Assembly (NCBI RefSeq): GCF_900105945.1
Contig: NZ_FNSO01000004.1
Span: 6,266,001 to 6,330,000 of the forward strand
Length of the DNA: 64,000 bases
From: Amycolatopsis tolypomycina
GTDB lineage: Bacteria; Actinomycetota; Actinomycetes; Mycobacteriales; Pseudonocardiaceae
Direction of reading: 5' to 3'
The notes beneath the pieces were generated by a model, which did no database searches, was not told the origin of the DNA, and saw only the letters and a list, made by a program, of their open reading frames with translations. Shown here piece after piece: positions 52,525 to 60,450 of this stretch (its first letter is position 1; every line of letters starts with the position of its first letter). Both the position numbers and the translations under genes were made by a program.

Positions 52525-53904
52525 CTATCCTCCACCGTAGACGTCGATACGAATGGGCGTATTTGGATCAAGGCTTCCATTGCTGATTCTTCTTTGGATT
52601 TCATCCCATCGATGATGTCCACCTAGAATCGTGCCACTTCGCGATACTACGATCCCCTCCCCTTCTGCCACTCCGTTGATGCCACGCAGAAGCTCTTCGT
52701 TGCTCAATTCCTCATGATACCACTGCGACGCAGGGTCTCGAGTCGCTTGACCAGGCCTGTACTTCCCGGCCAGATCAGCAGCCTTTTCAGTGCGCTGCGA
52801 CCAGTTGCCACTTGCAGCAGCAACCTTGCCTGCCTTCGCAGCTTCCTCAGCGGCCTTGCCAACCTTCCCTAAGCCGCCACCCGGAACCATCGAAGCAGCC
52901 AGTCCCACACATGCATCAGTATGACCTGTCGCACACTCGGGGATGTCCGCGAGGAAGACATTATAAATAAAGCCCGCTAATCCAGTGAGTTTCCCACCCA
53001 TTCGACATTCATCTGCAGAGCCTCCCAGCGCATCGCACACCAGAGTGTTCGGCCAATCGGCAGTCGCAGCGAAGTCTATCGCTTCCTGCCACGTCAGTGC
53101 GCTGGACCCTTTATAACCGGAGTCAACGAACATCTTAAATTGTTCCTTGGACAGCCCGTGGCCTGCTGCGGGCCTCGCAAGCATTTCCTCGCGCGGGGAA
53201 CGCTGGCGCTGTACAGGGGCGCGTTTCCAGTTGGTCTTGACTCCGGCGTTGTAGTTCCGGGCCCGCGCGGCCTTGGCTGGGCTCATGCTGGCGATCGCGT
53301 CCTGGCCGATCCAGGCGGGGCGGCCATCCATCTGAAGGATCAGACCACTTGGGTCACTGAAGTTGATCGGCGAGTTGTTGGCGTAGCTGTAGCCGTTGAT
53401 CTGCTGCGGACTGAAGAAGTCCGTGATCAGGTCGAGGGAGACGAACCGGCCCAGGTCGGCGTCGTAGTCGCGGGCGCCGAGATGAGTCAAGCCGGTTGCC
53501 TGATCGATCGTGCCGCCGACGAACCCGCGTTCACCGGGCAACTCACCGCTCATTCCACGCGGAGACCCGAACGGCGTCTGCCGACGCTGCTGGACCTTCG
53601 GCTCGGCGGTGTCGTCGGTGACGCTGATCGCGATCTGGGTCGTGCCCTGGTGGTCACCGGCCAGCCAGCTCAGCTTTCCACCAGTCCGCACCGCAACCAT
53701 CGCGCCACCGTGGCTGTAGTAGCGGGTCGTCTTAGCGGTCCCGGACTGCTTGTCGACCCGGACCTCCTGATCACCCAGATACAGGGTCGTGCCGGTGGGA
53801 TCCCGACGAATCAACCGCCCACCGTCGGCGTCGTAGAGAAAGCTGGTCTGCGAGCTCCCCTCGGTGACCGTGCTGAGCCGACTCTCCGTGTCCCAGTCCA
53901 GCAT
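52525..53904 (-). CDS. Orphan RHS tip: conserved core end fused to a ParB-like toxin domain
   Basis: 459 aa. Residues 1-~186 repeat the end of the RHS core of the downstream-numbered full gene, ending with NGYSYANNSPINFSDPSGL. The tip (~187-459) is unrelated to the full gene's tip. It ends with GIVVSRSGTILGGHHRWDEI, which resembles the ParB/sulfiredoxin-like nuclease motif seen in some polymorphic toxins. No ribosome-binding site or signal peptide precedes it. The upstream RHS sequence stops at 54042 after an out-of-frame deletion, so it is probably silent unless recombined. Confidence 0.75.
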   Translation of the reverse strand: MLDWDTESRLSTVTEGSSQTSFLYDADGGRLIRRDPTGTTLYLGDQEVRVDKQSGTAKTTRYYSHGGAMVAVRTGGKLSWLAGDHQGTTQIAISVTDDTAEPKVQQRRQTPFGSPRGMSGELPGERGFVGGTIDQATGLTHLGARDYDADLGRFVSLDLITDFFSPQQINGYSYANNSPINFSDPSGLILQMDGRPAWIGQDAIASMSPAKAARARNYNAGVKTNWKRAPVQRQRSPREEMLARPAAGHGLSKEQFKMFVDSGYKGSSALTWQEAIDFAATADWPNTLVCDALGGSADECRMGGKLTGLAGFIYNVFLADIPECATGHTDACVGLAASMVPGGGLGKVGKAAEEAAKAGKVAAASGNWSQRTEKAADLAGKYRPGQATRDPASQWYHEELSNEELLRGINGVAEGEGIVVSRSGTILGGHHRWDEIQRRISNGSLDPNTPIRIDVYGGG

Positions 53905-54023
53905 TTGCTGCGCCGTGGCGCCAGGGCGGGTCTTGGTGTTGCCGACCTGGTCGTACGTGTACTGGCTCGTGCCGGCGGAACCGGACGAGGTGACGGAGTT
54001 CAGGATGTGCGGTTTCGGGGTTC
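53374..54023. repeat. 650-bp perfect direct repeat, copy 1 (orphan side)
   Basis: Identical to 55436-56085 at an offset of 2062 bp over every base I compared. It is followed by 19 bp (54024-54042) equal to 56261-56279, so copy 1 has lost 175 bp at a TTC microhomology. It covers the end of the RHS core, just before the variable toxin tip. Confidence 0.95.
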
Positions 54024-54088
54024 GGTCAGCCGTTGCAGGTAGCCATCTCGGATCCCCTCACCGAGCACAACAAGATATCTTTAGCAGA

Positions 54089-54469
54089 TCAGCCACCATA
54101 GAGCTTCTCGCGCATCCGATCGTTCATCAAATATATCCGTCGATGCAGGTACCCCGGCCATTCCTTATCAGTATCACCAAGATACTTGACAACTTCGAAA
54201 ACTACATCCTTATCCAGAAGTCCAACGGTTGCAGATTCGACATCAGAGACTAGTTCATTGAGATCGTCATCGACAAGGTGATTATCCTCTGATATGCACG
54301 CGTGAATTACCACCCTTTGCGCCTTCACCTCCACACTGACTCCGAGCAATTCAGGCCCAAGCAATCCAACAGAGGCCTGAAGAACTATTCCAACCGCATC
54401 ACTCTCCCAAACGTCGAAACCCTCACCCTTCTCGACCCGCGGAGCAGAGTCCGGCCGATCAATTCCCAT
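54089..54469 (-). CDS. Candidate immunity protein for the full-length RHS toxin
   Basis: 126 aa, acidic, no signal or membrane helix, no family recognised. It follows the RHS gene on the same strand, 96 bp past its stop, the usual place for an immunity gene. I use the ATG at 54469, preceded by GGGGTAAAGG; a TTG at 54487 is an in-frame alternative. GC is lower than in the RHS core. Confidence 0.65.
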   Translation of the reverse strand: MGIDRPDSAPRVEKGEGFDVWESDAVGIVLQASVGLLGPELLGVSVEVKAQRVVIHACISEDNHLVDDDLNELVSDVESATVGLLDKDVVFEVVKYLGDTDKEWPGYLHRRIYLMNDRMREKLYGG

Positions 54470-54565
54470 ACCTTTACCCCATTGCAAAATAGTTCACAAC
54501 CTCACCATGGGCCCCGCACAGTGTACCGCACAGGCAATCACGCTCGCCGCCGCTACCGTGGACCA

Positions 54566-57500
54566 CTATCCACCTAGCTTCGGATTAGTCGGAACAATGC
54601 TCGGACTCTGCGTACCTTTCATCATGAATATATTGGTCGGCTGATTCGGGAAATTGTTGGCGGGGTTGTGATTATACCCAACCACTCCGTCATATCGAAA
54701 TATAACATTCCCACTCGGAAGTACGTTTAGCACGCGGACGTTACCAGATTTGTAGGCGTCGAATACCTCTTGCGCTTCCTGCATTGACCTGAAATAGCTC
54801 TTCCCCGAGTACAGACGGTCGCCCATGATATGCCTACCTTGCCTCTGCAAACTCAACGCCGAACCGATTTGGGGGATAGATATTGTCACCCCCTTGCTGT
54901 TTGTCAGGAAACTCGGCGTCTTCATATTCTTGCCTAATGCTGCAGCACCGATGGCGATCCCACCATCGGCCGCCGCCGCCATAAATGCACATTTGACCCA
55001 ATCAGGACATCCGTCTGCCTCATTGATGTTCATCGCGACAATCTGCGCCCATACCAGACAGTCATCGCCGTCGAGGTTGCTGGCGACGCATTGCGCATGA
55101 ACCTCGTCGAGGACCGCTGGCCCTCCACCTTCTTCATACGCTTCCAACGCCATGTTCAGGCGAACCTGACCAGATGAGCGCCGCATATCGTCATCCGTGG
55201 AAACCGTGTTCGTGTAGTCGAGGTCGTCACGCTGCTTACGGCTCAGATGCTGCCCCTTGACAACGCCTTTCCTGACCAACTGGTCTTTGCTGTAGTGCCC
55301 GTTGATGTCAGCACCGTGTCCGCCGCCAATTGCCGGTGCTGATGGGTTGATCCCGCAGTCCCCGCGCCAGCCAACGCAATAGCCGGGCTTGTCTTCGGGC
55401 CGGAGTCCACTGGGATCGCTGAACGTGATGGGACTGTTGTTGGCGTAGCTGTAGCCGTTGATCTGCTGCGGACTGAAGAAGTCCGTGATCAGGTCGAGGG
55501 AGACGAACCGGCCCAGGTCGGCGTCGTAGTCGCGGGCGCCGAGATGAGTCAAGCCGGTTGCCTGATCGATCGTGCCGCCGACGAACCCGCGTTCACCGGG
55601 CAACTCACCGCTCATTCCACGCGGAGACCCGAACGGCGTCTGCCGACGCTGCTGGACCTTCGGCTCGGCGGTGTCGTCGGTGACGCTGATCGCGATCTGG
55701 GTCGTGCCCTGGTGGTCACCGGCCAGCCAGCTCAGCTTTCCACCAGTCCGCACCGCAACCATCGCGCCACCGTGGCTGTAGTAGCGGGTCGTCTTAGCGG
55801 TCCCGGACTGCTTGTCGACCCGGACCTCCTGATCACCCAGATACAGGGTCGTGCCGGTGGGATCCCGACGAATCAACCGCCCACCGTCGGCGTCGTAGAG
55901 AAAGCTGGTCTGCGAGCTCCCCTCGGTGACCGTGCTGAGCCGACTCTCCGTGTCCCAGTCCAGCATTTGCTGCGCCGTGGCGCCAGGGCGGGTCTTGGTG
56001 TTGCCGACCTGGTCGTACGTGTACTGGCTCGTGCCGGCGGAACCGGACGAGGTGACGGAGTTCAGGATGTGCGGTTTCGGGGTTCCGGGCGCGGCGTAGG
56101 TGTAGCGGCGGATGACATCGCCGGTGGCGTTGTGCTGGGTGTCCGTGGTGCGGTTACCGGACTTGTCGTAGGTGAAAGACTGCCAGTAGCGGGCCGGGCC
56201 ACCCAACCCGCCCGTGGCCGGGTCGGTGCTGCACGGTTCGCTGGCCGGCGTCCAGGCTTCGGTCAGCCGTTGCAGGTAGTCGTAGCGGAAGCACTGGGTG
56301 TCGGCGGCTTGGTCGAGTGGGGTGTTGGCGATCGAGGTGATGGCGCCGGCGGGGTTGTAGGTGTAGTGGTTGTCGGCCTGCATAGGGTGGGCGACTTCGG
56401 CGTCGACGATGGTGCGGTCGAGCCGACGGGTGTTCGTGTCGTAGTAGGCCGACAGCCAGGCTCGGTGGCCGGTGACGCCGAGCTGGAGGCGCTGCAGTTC
56501 CCCGTACTTGGTGTAGTCGGACGCGGTGACGTATTCCTGGGTGCCGTTGTTGATCCCACCGCTGGTGGTGAGCGCATTGCCCAGGTCGTCGTGGACGTAG
56601 AGCATGCTTTCGACGGGGAGGTCTCCCGCTTTCGGGATGCTGGCGCCGCCCAGGGTGCCGTCTTCGGCGTAGGTGGTGTTCGTGACGTAGGTGCCGGCCA
56701 GCTGGGTGCCTTCGCTATCGGGGATAATGGTTCCCAAGATGGCAGGCTGGCCGAGCGGGCTGTACGCGTAGACCTTTTTGGTGTAGGCGTTGCCGTTGAC
56801 CCAGCGGGTCGAAGACGCGGGCTGCCCGACGCCCTTGTAGGCGGTGTCGTAGGCCCATTCGGCGAGCTTGGTCCCGGTGGTGCTGCCCTGGTAGAGCCCC
56901 GTCCTGCGCCCGAGGTGGTCGTAGCTGTAGGCAAGCGTGACGTTGCGCGCGTCGGTGCTCGTGGCCAGCTGGTTGAGCTTGTCGTAGGTGTAGGTCGTGG
57001 TTCCGCGGTCAGGGTCGACGGCTTGGTTCAGCGAGCCGTGCAGGTCGTAGCCGTAGGACCAGTGGTTGCCGCTGGAGTCGGTGACACCGCCGAGCTTGCC
57101 TGCGGGGGTGTAGGCGTAGGTCGTTTCGTCGTAGTCACCGGTCGGCGTGGTGCCGTGGTACTGGCGGAGGTTACGAGTGTGGCCACGGGCGTCGGTGATC
57201 GTGGTGGTCGGGGTGCCGCCGCCGGGTGGGGTGATACTGATCCGGTCGCCGCCGTAGGTCGTGGTGGTGCGCCAGCGTTCGTTGGCGTCGGTCTTGTAGA
57301 TGGCTGCGACGGGGCGTTCCGCGCCGTCGAACTCGGTGGTGGTGAAGCCGGGGATCTCGGTGTCGTCGGCGATCCACAGGTCGGTGTCGACCGGCTGGTC
57401 GTTGTAGAACGGCTGGGTCGTCTTGAATGTGCGGCCGTGGGAGTCGTAACGGGTGTCGACCAGCAGCCGGCCACCGCCGGGCACCGGGGTCTGGACCTGC

Positions 57501-60379
57501 CGGGTGCGGTAGAGGCTGTCGAGGATCGTGGTCGAGGTGGTGAAGTTGCCGTTGGGGCCGACCCGGGTGGTCGAGACGGCGCTGGGCCGGTCGTTGCGGA
57601 TGTCGTAGGTGAACCGGGCGGTCCCTTGCGGTTTTGACGAGCGAGGGCGGTTCGGCGCCCAGACCTCAGTGGTGCGTCCCAGTGCGTCGTAAGTGGTCTC
57701 GGTGGCCCAGTTGTTGAGGTCGGTGACGGTTCGCGGTGTCCCCCACGCGGGCTCATAGACCCTGGTGGTCTTCTGGTTGAGCGCGTTGGTGAGCACCAGC
57801 TGGGTCACCGGCCCGCCGGTCGTCGGGGTGTAGGTGGACCTCGTTGTGTTGCCGTCCGCGTCGGTGACCGCGGTCGCGCGTCCGTGCACGTCGTAGGTGG
57901 TGGTGGCGACGGTCCGGTACCGCGGGGTGGCCCCGTCGTAGTGGTCGATTTCTTCGGCGAGGGTGATGTCACCCTTGGTCGGCGGGGTGCCGTTGGCTTG
58001 CGGCGTGCTGGGGGCCTGCGGGGTTCCGTCGCCGCGCGTGTCGTAGGAGGCGAGGGTGTCGGACACCGTGTCGCGCGGGTACTGCGGGGTTTGGCCGCAG
58101 TTGACGGCGGTGGTCTCGACACGCGAAGCGAACTGCATCAGCCACAGCGCGGTGTTCTGCGCGTAGGTCGTGGTCGTGCACTGGTCGTCGTCGGCGACGT
58201 TGATGTCACCGAGGTCGTTGACCTTGGTCGGCAACCCGTATTGGTCGTAGTCGGTGGTGACCTTGGTCGTGCGCCATCCGCCGGCGGCGAGTGCGGTGAA
58301 GGTGCGTTCGGTTCCGGCGTGCACGAGGTAGGCGTTGAACGGTCCCCGGGTGGCGGTGGGGCCGGTCCAGCTCGGATCCGTGATGGACTTGCTGACTACT
58401 GGCCCGTTCTCGCCGTTCTTCGTCACGCTTTCGAAGGAGAAGCCACGCAGCCAGTCTTCGTCGGCATGGCTACCTCCCTCACTGTCGGACAGCGTGACCG
58501 TGCGGGTTTTGTCGTCGGGGAGCTTGTCCCCGTTCATGCCGCGGTAGTAGCGGCTCTCGGCGTAGCTGGTGGGGCCGGTGAGGTCGTCGGGCTTGCCGGT
58601 GCGGACGATGACCCGGTCAAAACCGCGGAAGTCGTCCCAGGTCTTCTTGTCCTCGGGTGTGAACTCGGACGTGCTGAAGTGCCACGCCGCACCGTCGGGG
58701 TACTCGTAGCTGGTGACCTGCTCGGAACTGGAGCTGATCCGATCGGACTGGACGACCGAGGCGACGACGTACTTGTTGAAGTAGTCGGTGCGTTCGGCGT
58801 AGTTGCGTTTCGCCCACGTCGCCGGGTAGCACCGCTTGGTGTTCTTCTCCGGCTTGTCCGGCAACGCCCCAGGACCGCAGTCGGGTGCCGCGTAGTTGAT
58901 GGTCGTGACGCCACCGGATTCGGACACGATGGCCGAGAGCCGGTAGCGGTTGAGCGGGCCGATGCCGTCGGACACGTCGCCCTTGTCGGCCCGGTTGGCC
59001 AGCTTCTTGCCCTCGAACGTGACGGCGGGCAGCGCGATCGGGGTGCCGACGAGGCCGGCGTGGGTGATGCTCTTCAGCCAGAGCGCAGCTTTCTCACCGT
59101 CACCGGGGTCCGGGAAGGACTGCTCGAGCGTCCAGCTGTCGACGTCGGCGTAGCCGGTGCCGTTGCGGACCTTGGTCGTGATCTTGGCGAGCCGTTTGGT
59201 GGACCAGAATGTCGGGGAGTAATGGTCCTTGCAGTTGGTCGCTCCGCAACGCTCAGCGAGCGGGACGTCCGGCCAGTTCTCCGGATGGTCGAAATTGCAC
59301 AGGTTGCTGCCGGGCACACAGCGATCCGCAGTCTCGAAAACGACCTTGCCCGACGCCGGCGCGGTGTCGTTCTGGCGCAGCCCGTACTGGACCTCTTTGA
59401 GGGTTCCGCCGCGGACATAGGACACCGGTGTGTCCTTGACGTTCTGGCCGTAGGTCCCGGTCTCGACTTCGTAGGTGTAGAGGATCATGTTGCCGTGCCG
59501 GTCGATGACCTTGTCCAGGTTCCACCGGTAGCCCTGCACGCACGAGGAGTTGGCGAAAACGTCGTCGCCCGCGTGGCACGGCTCGCCTGCGTCGTCGCCG
59601 TAGACCGGCACGGTCCAGGTCGAATTCGCCCCTGAGGTGACGCCGAAGAAGTATTGGGTCCCGTCCAGCGTGGTGATTTTCCACGCCTCGCCGTCGTGGG
59701 CGCCGTTTCCTGCGCCGGTGAGGTGTTCGATGCGGGCACCGTTGTCGGATTTCTGGCGCCAGACCTTCTTGTCGGTGTCGTGAATCAGGGGGCCACCGCT
59801 GCCGTTGTAGGAGGCCGTGGCGTTGTCGCTCTTCCAGCACAGGTCACCCACCTGCGGTGGCGTTGTTCCGCCTTCTTTGTCGTCGACACACGAGCCGTAG
59901 GTGCGTTCGATGAAGCCGGGGTTGAGCTCCCAGCCGTCGCCGATCCAGGAGGCTTGGTTGTTCGTCACGCTGGTGCGCCCGTCGATCTCGGCCGAGTTGT
60001 AACCGAGCGCGAGATCAGGTACCAGTCCGCCGGCAGCCGGCGGCACGCGCAACGGATAGGACCAGGTGAAGTCGCCGGTCTGTTCCGATACATCCCAGGT
60101 CGCCGCGGGCGACAACGAGGTCGCCTTGCTGGTTCCTCCGCCGTCCGGCGTAGTCGATCCGCTGCTTTGGTTACCGCTCAGAGCGTGCACACTGGCGTCG
60201 TCGGGAGCCCGTGGGGTCATGGTCTGTTTGGTGACGGGTGTGGATGGCGTTTGCGGCAGCGGGACGCTGGGACCGCCGGCGGCATCCGCGATGCCGGTTG
60301 CGCTGACCATTGTCATCACCAAGGTGCAGGTCAACGCCATGGTGAGCGTTCTCGGACGGCTGAAGGCGGCCGGTCGCAT
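54566..60379 (-). CDS. Secreted RHS/YD-repeat polymorphic toxin
   Basis: 1937 aa. A signal peptide covers about 1-34. An SpvB/TcB-like N-terminal segment follows (YPLRVPPAAGGLVPDLALGY, IGDGWEL). Many YD repeats fill ~830-1640 and the core ends GYSYANNSPITFSDPSGL near 1658. The last ~279 residues are the variable tip, ending with GRHIMGDRLYSGKSYFRSM and a late IVPTNP; this resembles the Ntox50/BECR-type RNase toxins, at moderate confidence. The RHS shell is expected to wrap the tip. The ATG at 60379 has GGAGG upstream. Its immunity gene is probably the next gene. Confidence 0.93.
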   Translation of the reverse strand: MRPAAFSRPRTLTMALTCTLVMTMVSATGIADAAGGPSVPLPQTPSTPVTKQTMTPRAPDDASVHALSGNQSSGSTTPDGGGTSKATSLSPAATWDVSEQTGDFTWSYPLRVPPAAGGLVPDLALGYNSAEIDGRTSVTNNQASWIGDGWELNPGFIERTYGSCVDDKEGGTTPPQVGDLCWKSDNATASYNGSGGPLIHDTDKKVWRQKSDNGARIEHLTGAGNGAHDGEAWKITTLDGTQYFFGVTSGANSTWTVPVYGDDAGEPCHAGDDVFANSSCVQGYRWNLDKVIDRHGNMILYTYEVETGTYGQNVKDTPVSYVRGGTLKEVQYGLRQNDTAPASGKVVFETADRCVPGSNLCNFDHPENWPDVPLAERCGATNCKDHYSPTFWSTKRLAKITTKVRNGTGYADVDSWTLEQSFPDPGDGEKAALWLKSITHAGLVGTPIALPAVTFEGKKLANRADKGDVSDGIGPLNRYRLSAIVSESGGVTTINYAAPDCGPGALPDKPEKNTKRCYPATWAKRNYAERTDYFNKYVVASVVQSDRISSSSEQVTSYEYPDGAAWHFSTSEFTPEDKKTWDDFRGFDRVIVRTGKPDDLTGPTSYAESRYYRGMNGDKLPDDKTRTVTLSDSEGGSHADEDWLRGFSFESVTKNGENGPVVSKSITDPSWTGPTATRGPFNAYLVHAGTERTFTALAAGGWRTTKVTTDYDQYGLPTKVNDLGDINVADDDQCTTTTYAQNTALWLMQFASRVETTAVNCGQTPQYPRDTVSDTLASYDTRGDGTPQAPSTPQANGTPPTKGDITLAEEIDHYDGATPRYRTVATTTYDVHGRATAVTDADGNTTRSTYTPTTGGPVTQLVLTNALNQKTTRVYEPAWGTPRTVTDLNNWATETTYDALGRTTEVWAPNRPRSSKPQGTARFTYDIRNDRPSAVSTTRVGPNGNFTTSTTILDSLYRTRQVQTPVPGGGRLLVDTRYDSHGRTFKTTQPFYNDQPVDTDLWIADDTEIPGFTTTEFDGAERPVAAIYKTDANERWRTTTTYGGDRISITPPGGGTPTTTITDARGHTRNLRQYHGTTPTGDYDETTYAYTPAGKLGGVTDSSGNHWSYGYDLHGSLNQAVDPDRGTTTYTYDKLNQLATSTDARNVTLAYSYDHLGRRTGLYQGSTTGTKLAEWAYDTAYKGVGQPASSTRWVNGNAYTKKVYAYSPLGQPAILGTIIPDSEGTQLAGTYVTNTTYAEDGTLGGASIPKAGDLPVESMLYVHDDLGNALTTSGGINNGTQEYVTASDYTKYGELQRLQLGVTGHRAWLSAYYDTNTRRLDRTIVDAEVAHPMQADNHYTYNPAGAITSIANTPLDQAADTQCFRYDYLQRLTEAWTPASEPCSTDPATGGLGGPARYWQSFTYDKSGNRTTDTQHNATGDVIRRYTYAAPGTPKPHILNSVTSSGSAGTSQYTYDQVGNTKTRPGATAQQMLDWDTESRLSTVTEGSSQTSFLYDADGGRLIRRDPTGTTLYLGDQEVRVDKQSGTAKTTRYYSHGGAMVAVRTGGKLSWLAGDHQGTTQIAISVTDDTAEPKVQQRRQTPFGSPRGMSGELPGERGFVGGTIDQATGLTHLGARDYDADLGRFVSLDLITDFFSPQQINGYSYANNSPITFSDPSGLRPEDKPGYCVGWRGDCGINPSAPAIGGGHGADINGHYSKDQLVRKGVVKGQHLSRKQRDDLDYTNTVSTDDDMRRSSGQVRLNMALEAYEEGGGPAVLDEVHAQCVASNLDGDDCLVWAQIVAMNINEADGCPDWVKCAFMAAAADGGIAIGAAALGKNMKTPSFLTNSKGVTISIPQIGSALSLQRQGRHIMGDRLYSGKSYFRSMQEAQEVFDAYKSGNVRVLNVLPSGNVIFRYDGVVGYNHNPANNFPNQPTNIFMMKGTQSPSIVPTNPKLGG
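55436..56085. repeat. 650-bp perfect direct repeat, copy 2 (inside the full RHS gene)
   Basis: The partner of 53374-54023. It encodes the last ~217 residues of the RHS core up to the tip junction. Recombination with copy 1 would delete 2062 bp, removing the native tip and its immunity gene and joining the orphan tip in frame. Confidence 0.95.
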
Positions 60380-60450
60380 CGTTCCTCCAGGGACGGTGAA
60401 AGGTCGGGATGAGTCCGGAGCAGGACTCGGGGGTGCGGTCCTACGACCGA

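Noticed and set aside
55544..57637. A long plus-strand open frame (~700 codons) across the RHS gene
   Set aside because: It lies entirely opposite the RHS coding sequence, has no domain and the composition of a reverse shadow. The same applies to long frames opposite the cob, emb and glycosyltransferase genes.
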